A stretch of DNA of 6,209 bases from Acidobacteriota bacterium (GTDB taxonomy: Bacteria > Acidobacteriota > Terriglobia > Terriglobales > Acidobacteriaceae). The stretch is from NCBI GenBank assembly GCA_021809235.1, contig JAKBAG010000179.1, positions 1 to 6,209 of the forward strand, given 5' to 3'. A program made the translations under genes and the position numbers. Below are positions 1 to 5,399 of the stretch, piece by piece. The notes under the pieces are model-generated. The model made no database searches. It was not told the origin of the DNA and was given only the letters and a program-made list of their open reading frames with translations. Numbering within the stretch: the stretch's first letter is position 1; each line of letters starts with the position of its first letter.

Positions 1-102
1 CGTACGCCAGTACGCGGCGTTCGTTTTTCCCGTATGCCTCATCTTTTTTCGTCCTGCGCCGATACACGTTTCAGGTTCACTCTGCTGGTTCCTGCTGCGC
101 CG

Positions 103-115
103 GTCTGTACCAGAC
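103..115. promoter_or_regulatory. Short inverted repeat upstream of the regulator gene
   Basis: GTCTG-TAC-CAGAC is a perfect 5-bp inverted repeat with a 3-base spacer. It lies about 45 bases before the ATG at 162. It could be an operator, for example for autoregulation, but a dyad this short can occur by chance. No convincing -35/-10 pair was found beside it. Confidence 0.2.
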
Positions 116-161
116 TCATGCGCCGCACCCCTTGCGGAGAGGCATTTTGCTCGGACGACAC

Positions 162-1181
162 ATGCTTAAATCCGCTCTCATTCCGGCAGCATCCGCCCCC
201 TCGTTCCATGCCGACCAGCGCATGGGAACCCGCAACAGGAATCCGCGCGCAATGGATGCGCAGGAACTGAATGCGCACGCTGCGGCTTCCGGCACGTCTG
301 ACGCGGCGGCTCCGCCGGAGTTCATCGCCATTGGCAGCACCATGCGCCGCCTGCTGCAACAGCTGCAGGCCGTGGGACCGCTGACGCCGCTGGCCGGGCT
401 GGAGGGCGAGCCAGGTACCGGCAAGCATCTGCTTGCCCGCACCCTGCACCATCGTTCCGCCGTGGTAGCCCATGCCTTTCATCGCGCCGATGCCGGGCAA
501 TGGCTCGCTTCTGACCCGGAGCCGTCCGCTCTGCGCGGAACCCTGTATCTGGAGCGCGCCGACCAGCTTTCCGCCACCGGCCAGAGCCTGCTGCTGCAGT
601 GGCTGAAGACGCTGGAAGACCGTCCGGTGCCTAACTTTCAACTTCTGGTGGCCACACACAGCTCCCTGCGCCAGCTAGCCGCACAGGGCCTGTACCTGCC
701 CGATCTTGCCTTCCGCCTGTGCGCCGTACGCTTTCTGCTGCCACCTCTTCGGGACCACCGGGAGGACATTGCCGCGCTGACCCATGCGCTCATCGCCCGC
801 ATTGCGCGCCGGTATCATCGCGCGCCGGTCGCGCTGGCTCCCGGCGTTCTTCCGCGTTTGCTCCAGCACTCCTGGCCGGGCAACGTTCGTGAGCTTGCCA
901 GCCAGATGGAGTCGGCCATGCTGGCCTGTAACGACGGCCAGATCACCCCGAACCACCTGGACCTGCCCTCGCCTGTGGCACCGCAGCCAAAGGCCGTCCC
1001 GACCCCACGAATTCTGGAAGACCACCCGGCCGATCTCTCGCTCGATGCCGTGATCCAGCGCCACATCCTGCGTACACTCGACCTCTACCGCGGCAACAAA
1101 CTCCGCGCCGCACGCCAGCTCGGCATCAGCCGCTCGACGCTCTACCGGCTGCTGGCCGGCAAATCCGCCATCGCCGACTGA
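162..1181 (+). CDS. NtrC-like AAA+/Fis-type HTH regulator lacking the GAFTGA loop
   Basis: Probable DNA-binding transcription regulator of the bacterial enhancer-binding protein family. About 339 residues from the ATG used here. Seen: about 50 alanine-rich residues with no receiver or GAF domain, then an AAA+ core with Walker A GEPGTGKH (residues 82-89), a Walker B-like GTLYLER (126-132), FRL with the putative arginine finger (184-186), LPPLRDHREDI (193-203) and WPGNVREL (238-245). A C-terminal Fis-type helix-turn-helix follows (about 295-335, with RAARQLGISRSTLYRLL). Only 37 residues separate the Walker A lysine from the Walker B motif, against about 59 in E. coli NtrC, and no GAFTGA is present. 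The Walker B Asp-Glu is Glu-Arg. Inferred: it cannot remodel sigma-54 polymerase and may act as a simple ATP-binding repressor or activator, as TyrR does. The start is uncertain: TTG 147 (behind GGAGAGG) and ATG 252 (behind AGGA) are alternatives. The family call is firm; the target is unknown. Confidence 0.85.
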   Translation: MLKSALIPAASAPSFHADQRMGTRNRNPRAMDAQELNAHAAASGTSDAAAPPEFIAIGSTMRRLLQQLQAVGPLTPLAGLEGEPGTGKHLLARTLHHRSAVVAHAFHRADAGQWLASDPEPSALRGTLYLERADQLSATGQSLLLQWLKTLEDRPVPNFQLLVATHSSLRQLAAQGLYLPDLAFRLCAVRFLLPPLRDHREDIAALTHALIARIARRYHRAPVALAPGVLPRLLQHSWPGNVRELASQMESAMLACNDGQITPNHLDLPSPVAPQPKAVPTPRILEDHPADLSLDAVIQRHILRTLDLYRGNKLRAARQLGISRSTLYRLLAGKSAIAD

Positions 1182-1207
1182 TCCGGTGGATTTGCCCGGC
1201 CACCGGG
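1182..1207 (+). terminator. Hairpin immediately after the regulator stop codon
   Basis: CCGGTGG (1183-1189) pairs perfectly with CCACCGG (1200-1206) around a 10-base loop, and a possible T-G pair extends the stem. It starts one or two bases after the TGA of the regulator gene. The bases after it (GTTTGGCCGATTTCC) are only modestly T-rich, so this is a weak intrinsic terminator or a transcript-end stabilising hairpin. It would partly separate the regulator transcript from msrPQ. Confidence 0.4.
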
Positions 1208-1269
1208 TTTGGCCGATTTCCCCGGCCCGTTTTCACCTCTTCAATCTCAATTCCGGAAAATCTTTTCGC

Positions 1270-1296
1270 TTTGCCTTGTACCCTTCCGCTGGCAAA
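1270..1296. promoter_or_regulatory. Dyad in the msrP upstream region
   Basis: TTTGCC (1270-1275) and GGCAAA (1291-1296) form a perfect 6-bp inverted repeat with a 15-base spacer, about 75-100 bases before the msrP start. A very weak sigma-70-like pair overlaps it: TTGTAC at 1276-1281, then 17 bases, then TACTCT at 1299-1304, each matching only 3 of 6 consensus bases. I could not find a -24/-12 sigma-54 promoter (GG-N10-GC in context) in 1182-1368. The dyad is an operator candidate only. Confidence 0.2.
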
Positions 1297-1368
1297 CGTA
1301 CTCTTAACAACAGACGAGATGGCTTCCCCATCGCCGCCCTGTCATTCCTATTTGCACCGAGGTTTTCC

Positions 1369-2379
1369 ATGCTGCTGCGCAAGCCCAATGCACTCGACGG
1401 CTCCGACATTCCCTCCAGCGAAATCACACCGCGCAAGGACTACGAGGCCTTTCTGCAGGAGCAGCGCTCCCGCCGTCGCTTTCTGACCGGAGCCGCAGCC
1501 ACGGCCGGTGTCGCGGCTCTGGGCGCGCACTCCGTCGGCTCGCTCTTTGCCCCGGAACAGACCGTCCACGCCGCTGGCAAACTGCAGACTGTGCCAAGCC
1601 CACTGACCACCCACGGTGAGCAGCTCACCAGCTATCAGGACGTAACTACCTTCAACAACTTTTACGAGTTCGGTGTGGACAAGAGCGCGCCGGCGCACAA
1701 TGCCGCCGGACTGCCCACCCGTCCCTGGTCAGTCCACGTCACCGGTCTGGTGCAGAAGGAAAAGACGATCGACATCGACTCCATCCTCAAGCTCCACGCG
1801 CTGGAGGACAGGACCTATCGTCATCGCTGCGTTGAAGCCTGGAGTATGGTCATTCCCTGGGTCGGCTACTCGCTCTCTGAGCTGATTCGCGCATGCCAGC
1901 CGCTCAGCACCGCCAAATACGTCCAGTTCTACAGCTACTTCGACAAGAAGGTGGACAAGTGGTGGTCGGAGAGCTACATCGACTGGCCCTACTCCGAAGG
2001 CCTGCGCATGGATGAGGCGATGAACCCGCTCACGCTGCTTACCGTTGGCCTCTATGGCGACGTGCTGCCGAACCAGAACGGCGCTCCGGTGCGCATCGTC
2101 CTGCCCTGGAAGTACGGCTTCAAGTCCGCCAAATCCATCGTCGCTATAAAGTTTCTGGCCAACCAGCCGCCCACTACCTGGAATGACATGGCTCCCAACG
2201 AGTATGGCTTCTATGCCAACGTCAACCCCAACGTAGACCATCCGCGCTGGAGCCAGAAGACCGAGCGGCGCATCGGCCTGCCCTTCTATGCCCAGCGCCG
2301 CAATACGCTCATGTTCAACGGCTACGGCGATTTTGTCGCCTCGATGTACAACGGCATGGATCTGCGCCGCAACTTCTGA
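1369..2379 (+). CDS. msrP: Protein-methionine-sulfoxide reductase catalytic subunit MsrP (YedY)
   Basis: Periplasmic molybdopterin enzyme that reduces free and protein-bound methionine sulfoxide, taking electrons from MsrQ. 336 residues, against 334 in E. coli. Seen: a twin-arginine signal S-R-R-R-F-L-T (residues 34-40), an Ala-rich hydrophobic stretch and a likely cleavage near VHA-A (about 68). The sulfite-oxidase fold follows, with NNFYEFG (96-102), RCVEAWSM (153-160) whose Cys154 should bind molybdenum, PVRIVLPWKYGFK (240-252) and EYGFYANVNPNVDHPRWSQ (278-296). It ends in MDLRRNF, close to the E. coli C-terminus. The ATG at 1369 is chosen because GAGG (1359-1362) lies 6 bases upstream; the open frame continues upstream to a GTG at 1186 but that part does not look like MsrP. 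The region before the twin arginines is rather long (34 residues). msrQ starts 14 bases downstream, so the two are very likely cotranscribed. Confidence 0.97.
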   Translation: MLLRKPNALDGSDIPSSEITPRKDYEAFLQEQRSRRRFLTGAAATAGVAALGAHSVGSLFAPEQTVHAAGKLQTVPSPLTTHGEQLTSYQDVTTFNNFYEFGVDKSAPAHNAAGLPTRPWSVHVTGLVQKEKTIDIDSILKLHALEDRTYRHRCVEAWSMVIPWVGYSLSELIRACQPLSTAKYVQFYSYFDKKVDKWWSESYIDWPYSEGLRMDEAMNPLTLLTVGLYGDVLPNQNGAPVRIVLPWKYGFKSAKSIVAIKFLANQPPTTWNDMAPNEYGFYANVNPNVDHPRWSQKTERRIGLPFYAQRRNTLMFNGYGDFVASMYNGMDLRRNF

Positions 2380-2393
2380 TCGGCCACCTGCGC

Positions 2394-3008
2394 ATGAAAA
2401 AGTCCACTCTGATTCTGCTGAAGACCCTGGTCTGGGCGGCGTGCCTGATCCCCGCCGCCCGGCTCGCCTATGGCGCCGTCACCAACCAGCTCGGCGCGGA
2501 CCCGACGCGGACCATCACCTTCATGAGCGGCCTGGCCGCACTGCGCCTGCTCGTGATCTCGCTGGCCATCACGCCTGCGCGGCAGCTGTTTCCACGCCTG
2601 TCGTGGCTGATTCGCTTCCGCCGCCTGCTTGGCCTGTTTGCATTCTTTTATGCTTCCCTGCACCTGATGGCCTACGTCGGGCTCTACTCCTACTTCGACC
2701 CCGGCACCATGGTCCATGACATCCTGAAGCGGCGCTTTATCACCGTCGGCATCCTGTCCTGGCTGCTGCTTGTACCGCTGGCCATCACCTCCACGACTGG
2801 CTGGATTCGCCGTCTGGGTGGGCGACGCTGGAACCAGCTCCACAAGCTTGTCTACCTCAGCGTCTGCCTGGGACTGCTGCACTACTGGTGGCAGGTGAAG
2901 ACCGGCGTTCTGGCACCGCTGGACATTACACTCGTGATGGCTCTGCTGTTCCTGGCCCGTCCGGTGCTTGCCTGGCGCCGTCGTCGCGCGGCGCAACAGC
3001 GCGCCTGA
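2394..3008 (+). CDS. msrQ: Haem-binding membrane subunit MsrQ (YedZ) of the methionine sulfoxide reductase
   Basis: Inner-membrane b-type haem protein of the ferric-reductase-like transmembrane family. It carries electrons from the membrane or cytoplasm to periplasmic MsrP. 204 residues, near the usual 200-210. Seen: about six hydrophobic segments (roughly 8-28, 45-62, 78-97, 116-134, 152-168 and 174-194). The signature RLLGLFAFFYASLHLMAY (77-94), DILKRRFITVG (109-119) and RRWNQLHKLVYL (144-155) are clear. His90, His150 and His163 (in LLHYWW) sit where E. coli MsrQ has its haem-ligand histidines. The C-terminus is arginine-rich, fitting a cytoplasmic end. The start follows the msrP stop by 14 bases and has no evident Shine-Dalgarno sequence, which suggests coupling to msrP translation. 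The family assignment is secure. Confidence 0.95.
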   Translation: MKKSTLILLKTLVWAACLIPAARLAYGAVTNQLGADPTRTITFMSGLAALRLLVISLAITPARQLFPRLSWLIRFRRLLGLFAFFYASLHLMAYVGLYSYFDPGTMVHDILKRRFITVGILSWLLLVPLAITSTTGWIRRLGGRRWNQLHKLVYLSVCLGLLHYWWQVKTGVLAPLDITLVMALLFLARPVLAWRRRRAAQQRA

Positions 3009-3018
3009 ACCCAGACAT

Positions 3019-3058
3019 CGGAGCATCCGATTCCGGGATTGGGTGCTCTGTTTCGTTT
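3019..3058 (+). terminator. Probable intrinsic terminator after msrQ
   Basis: GAGCATCC (3021-3028) pairs with GGGTGCTC (3041-3048) with one T-G wobble. C3019-G3050 and G3020-T3049 extend the stem to about 10 bp. The + strand continues TGTTTCGTTT, a moderate T-tract. It lies 10 bases past the msrQ stop. Read on the - strand, the same hairpin follows the rnhB stop but lacks a T-run, so it is a weaker candidate for that side. Confidence 0.55.
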
Positions 3059-3074
3059 GCCCGGTAGGCCAGCA

Positions 3075-3755
3075 TCACTTCTCCCGGCGAGCCAGTACCC
3101 GTCGGACGGGCGCAAAACTACGCCGATGCTCCTGCGTCGCCCCCAGCCTCTCCAGCGCTTCCAGATGCTCCGGCGTTCCGTAGCCCTTGTGCCGGGCCAG
3201 TCCATAGCCGGGAAACTCCGCATCCAGCGCGCGCATCTTTGCATCGCGATAGACCTTGGCCACCACGCTGGCCGCCGCAATGGAGGCACAGAGCGCGTCT
3301 CCGCCCACCACCGTGCGCTGGCCGCAGCGCAGCTCCGGCACGGTGCAGTTGCCGTCCACCAGAACAAAATCCGCAGCCCGCCTGTTCTGCGCGGCCAATC
3401 CTTCCACCGCGCGCCACATGGCCAGCCGCGTGGCCTCGCGAATGTTGATCCGGTCGATCGTTGCCGCATCCACCTCTGCCACGGCCCAGGCCAGCGCCCG
3501 GGCACAGACCTCTGCTGCCAGCCGCTCCCGCTCTGCCTCACGCAGCTGCTTGGAGTCGCGCAACCCCACCAGCACCCCAACGTCTCCGGCACAGTCGCGG
3601 GGCAGCATCACCGCTGCGGCCACCACAGGACCAAACAGCGGACCACGACCAACCTCATCGACACCAGCCACCTGCTGCGCTCCGGCAGCCCAGGCCTCGC
3701 GTTCCAGATCCCAGCCTGCCACCCGCGCGGCGCCTGCCGATGACTTGCTCCCCAT
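3075..3755 (-). CDS. rnhB: Ribonuclease HII
   Basis: Cytoplasmic endonuclease that cuts 5' of ribonucleotides embedded in duplex DNA and removes RNA from RNA-DNA hybrids, using Mg2+ or Mn2+. 226 residues, a normal length for type 2 RNase H. Seen: GVDEVGRGPLFGP (31-43), holding catalytic Asp33 and Glu34 and the GRG substrate-sensing motif. Next come RDSKQL (66-71), VLVDGN (131-136, Asp134) and GDALCASIAAASVVAKVYRD (152-171, Asp153). The four expected acidic residues are therefore present. The start at 3755 is fixed by GGAGG on the - strand (3764-3768) with an 8-base spacer. The frame stays open upstream to 3962 but that part crosses a terminator hairpin and resembles no RNase HII. It is the last gene of the cluster on this strand and converges on msrQ. 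No lepB lies between rplS and rnhB. Confidence 0.96.
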   Translation of the reverse strand: MGSKSSAGAARVAGWDLEREAWAAGAQQVAGVDEVGRGPLFGPVVAAAVMLPRDCAGDVGVLVGLRDSKQLREAERERLAAEVCARALAWAVAEVDAATIDRINIREATRLAMWRAVEGLAAQNRRAADFVLVDGNCTVPELRCGQRTVVGGDALCASIAAASVVAKVYRDAKMRALDAEFPGYGLARHKGYGTPEHLEALERLGATQEHRRSFAPVRRVLARREK

Positions 3756-3763
3756 TCGCTTCG

Positions 3764-3768
3764 CCTCC
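3764..3768 (-). promoter_or_regulatory. Shine-Dalgarno site that decides the rnhB start
   Basis: The - strand reads GGAGG followed by GCGAAGCG-ATG, a consensus ribosome-binding site with an 8-base spacer. It rules for the ATG at 3755 over the longer open frame. Confidence 0.8.
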
Positions 3769-3784
3769 AGCGGCCTATGCAGGC

Positions 3785-3800
3785 ATGCGTCAACGCGCAT
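3785..3800. repeat. Small hairpin upstream of rnhB
   Basis: ATGCG (3785-3789) and CGCAT (3796-3800) form a perfect 5-bp stem with a 6-base loop. It can extend outward to GGCA/TGCC with a one-base bulge. It would lie in the rnhB 5' leader, about 30 bases before the start. No promoter could be recognised with confidence between the terminator and rnhB. Confidence 0.25.
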
Positions 3801-3850
3801 TGCCCCTACCAGGCAGAATACAAAATGGCACCGCAGGGCACCGATGGAAC

Positions 3851-3862
3851 GAGCCTCTGCTG
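3851..3862. repeat. Imperfect extra copy of the terminator arm
   Basis: GAGCCTCTGCTG matches 11 of 12 bases of GAGCCTCGGCTG in the left arm of the terminator at 3900-3911. It is in the same orientation, 49 bases away. It may be a decayed duplicate of the hairpin, or could pair with the opposite arm as an alternative structure. No coding role is seen. Confidence 0.35.
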
Positions 3863-3895
3863 CCGAAAACAGAAAACCACTGCCAGTCACAAATA

Positions 3896-3950
3896 GAAAG
3901 AGCCTCGGCTGCGCAGCTTCCGCACAGCCGAGGCTCTTTCCATCCTTTTT
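3896..3950. terminator. Strong bidirectional terminator hairpin between rplS and rnhB
   Basis: GAAAGAGCCTCGGCTG (3896-3911) and CAGCCGAGGCTCTTTC (3925-3940) are perfect 16-bp inverted arms around a 13-base loop. On the - strand the stem ends CTCTTTC and continues TATTTGTGA, a U-rich tail, with an A-rich run before the stem. This fits termination of the rplS transcript about 80-120 bases past its stop. On the + strand it is followed by CATCCTTTTTTCC, so it would also stop transcription entering from the left. rnhB, downstream on the - strand, would then need its own promoter or read-through. Confidence 0.85.
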
Positions 3951-4016
3951 CCTGACGCACATTTGTGTGAGGCAGGGCTGAAGTCCGAGGACGATCCTGC
4001 ACGATTCAGGCTTATA

Positions 4017-4376
4017 TCAGGCCTGTTCGCGACCCACTTCGCGCATACGCGCTGCCTTGCCGCGCAGTCCGCGCATGTAGAACAGCTTGGCGCGGCGCAC
4101 CCGGTAGCTGCGCACCTTCTCCACCTTGTCCACAACCTTGGAGTTGAAGGGGAAGATCCTCTCCACGCCCTGTCCAAAGCTCATCTTGCGCACGGTAAAG
4201 CTGCCCTGCGGTCCGTTCTTCACCGCAATCACCAGGCCCTCAAAGGCCTGCAGCCGTTCCTTGTCGCCTTCCTTGATCTTGACCTGCACGCGTACCTGGT
4301 CGCCCGCCTTGAAATCCGGCAGGTCCGTACGCTTCAGTTTTTCGGCCAGCCGCTGCATCACCGGATGAATCGACAT
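4017..4376 (-). CDS. rplS: 50S ribosomal protein L19
   Basis: Structural protein of the large ribosomal subunit, placed at the 30S-50S interface. 119 residues, against about 115 in E. coli. Seen: FKAGDQVRVQVKIKEGDKER (22-41, RNA-binding SH3-like barrel), LQAFEGLVIA (42-51), GSFTVRKMSFGQGVERIFPF (58-77) and the basic C-terminal VRSYRVRRAKLFYMRGLRGKAAR. This pattern is diagnostic for L19. The ATG at 4376 is preferred because GAGGAA on the - strand (4384-4389) lies 7 bases upstream. An in-frame ATG at 4391 would place that site inside the gene. The gene follows trmD by 165 bases, more than usual in this cluster. That leader holds two hairpins and may carry regulation or a promoter of its own. 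The strong hairpin at 3896-3940 likely ends the transcript. Confidence 0.97.
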   Translation of the reverse strand: MSIHPVMQRLAEKLKRTDLPDFKAGDQVRVQVKIKEGDKERLQAFEGLVIAVKNGPQGSFTVRKMSFGQGVERIFPFNSKVVDKVEKVRSYRVRRAKLFYMRGLRGKAARMREVGREQA

Positions 4377-4415
4377 CGTTGGTTTCCTCATTCGCCCTTT
4401 TCGCGCGCTGCGCCT

Positions 4416-4441
4416 GGCATCCGGCTTGCACCCTGGATGCC
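4416..4441 (-). promoter_or_regulatory. rplS leader hairpin, proximal
   Basis: GGCATCC (4416-4422) and GGATGCC (4435-4441) form a perfect 7-bp stem with a 12-base loop in the trmD-rplS gap, about 40 bases before the rplS start. No T-run follows on the - strand, so it is not a simple terminator. It is a candidate part of an L19 leader or an RNA-processing site. Confidence 0.35.
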
Positions 4442-4476
4442 CACGTCACCATCGCTCTCTCAGGCGGAATTTGCGT

Positions 4477-4503
4477 AGGTTCTTCTGCTAACGCTCAGAA
4501 CCT
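4477..4503 (-). promoter_or_regulatory. rplS leader hairpin, distal
   Basis: AGGTTCT (4477-4483) and AGAACCT (4497-4503) form a perfect 7-bp stem with a 13-base loop, about 40 bases past the trmD stop. On the - strand it is followed by ACGCAAATTCC, not a T-tract. Together with the hairpin at 4416-4441 it makes a two-stem leader before rplS. Function unproven. Confidence 0.35.
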
Positions 4504-4541
4504 CCAGTCTACCAGAGTTTCGGCAGCTACGCCACCCGGGC

Positions 4542-5399
4542 TCAGCCCTCGCTCTGCTGCCCGCGCAACTGCTCTTGTAACCGCGCCAGCACGCGCCGAT
4601 CCTCGGCACTCAGCTCTGTCTTTTCCAGCAGCTCCGGCCGGTTGCGCAGTGTGGTGGCCAGCTGCTGTTCACGCCGCCAGCGGCGGACCGCCTGGTGGTC
4701 ACCGCCCAGCAGCGTCTCCGGCACGCGCAGCCCGCGAAACTCAGCCGGACGCGTGTAGTGCGGATAGTCCAGCAGTCCTCCCGATCCATGCTGGCTGCGC
4801 GGTACGCCGTCGTCGTCGCCATCAATCGCGGCATCCGCGGCACCAAAGCTTTCAAAGGCCGTGGAGGCCGCGTTGCCCAGTACGCCCGGCACCAGCCGCA
4901 GCGTAGCATCGGCCACCACGGCAGCCGCCAGTTCGCCGCCGCTCAACACGTAGTCTCCAATGGAAATCTCGCGGTCGCAGTACATCTGCCGAATCCGCTC
5001 ATCTACGCCCTCGTAGCGGCCGCAGACCAGCACAATCCGCTGCTGCTGAGCCAGCTCCCGCGCCATGGCCTGCGTGAAGGGTCTTCCCTGCGCGGCCATC
5101 AGAGCCACGGTCAGGCTGCCTTCGCGACGGGCTGGCGAAGCCAAATTCAGCGGAGCCACACCCAGCGCATCGAACGCTTCGGCCAGCGGCTCCGGCTTCA
5201 GCACCATGCCCTCACCGCCGCCAAACGGGCGATCATCCACCGTCCGGTGGGCATCGTGGGTAAAGCGGCGCAGGTCATGCACCTTCACCTGTACGAGACC
5301 GCGTTCCACGGCGCGCGCCACCACTCCATGCTGCAGCAGTCCGTCGAAGTAGCCGGGAAAGATCGTCAGGATCTCTATGCAAAGCGGCGCATCAGTCAT
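4542..5399 (-). CDS. trmD: tRNA (guanine-N1)-methyltransferase TrmD
   Basis: Cytoplasmic S-adenosylmethionine-dependent enzyme that makes m1G at position 37 of tRNAs with G36, preventing +1 frameshifts. It acts as a dimer of the SPOUT (trefoil-knot) class. 285 residues, against 255 in E. coli. Seen: ILTIFPGYFDG (10-20), DDRPFGGGEGMVLKPEPL (55-72), the knot motifs MAAQGRPF (101-108), LVCGRYEGVDERI (124-136) and SIGDYVLSGGEL (146-157), and PGVLGN (171-176). GLLDYPHYTRP (208-218) contains the likely catalytic Asp211, and GDHQAVRRWRREQQL (233-247) follows. The extra length comes from about 8 residues near 83-95 and about 22 acidic, Gly-rich residues near 186-207, in the interdomain linker. The start overlaps the rimM stop by 8 bases and has GGAGG 6 bases upstream, so the two genes are translationally linked. 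Confidence 0.98.
   Translation of the reverse strand: MTDAPLCIEILTIFPGYFDGLLQHGVVARAVERGLVQVKVHDLRRFTHDAHRTVDDRPFGGGEGMVLKPEPLAEAFDALGVAPLNLASPARREGSLTVALMAAQGRPFTQAMARELAQQQRIVLVCGRYEGVDERIRQMYCDREISIGDYVLSGGELAAAVVADATLRLVPGVLGNAASTAFESFGAADAAIDGDDDGVPRSQHGSGGLLDYPHYTRPAEFRGLRVPETLLGGDHQAVRRWRREQQLATTLRNRPELLEKTELSAEDRRVLARLQEQLRGQQSEG

Noticed and set aside
1..161. Possible gene or RNA at the left edge
   Set aside because: No frame with recognisable protein content and no tRNA-like fold; only pyrimidine-rich DNA and a short dyad.
39..659. Open - frame of 206 codons over the start of the regulator
   Set aside because: Overlaps the AAA+ domain frame with its clear motifs, and its own translation shows no domain.
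1182..1368. Sigma-54 (-24/-12) promoter before msrP
   Set aside because: No TGGC-N7/8-TTGC-like element was found, and the neighbouring regulator lacks GAFTGA.
1729..2241. Open - frame of 170 codons inside msrP
   Set aside because: Antisense shadow of a strongly conserved MsrP region; no domain recognised.
3827..3843. GGCACCG-CAG-GGCACCG direct repeat
   Set aside because: Only 7 bases repeated twice in GC-rich DNA, with no array or flanking signal; likely chance.
3756..3962. N-terminal extension of RNase HII
   Set aside because: The frame is open but crosses the strong hairpin and has no family similarity. A consensus ribosome site points to 3755.
3256..3981. Open + frame of 241 codons across rnhB and the rplS-rnhB gap
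   Set aside because: Antisense to RNase HII, low-complexity Ser/Ala/Arg translation, and it runs through the terminator hairpin.
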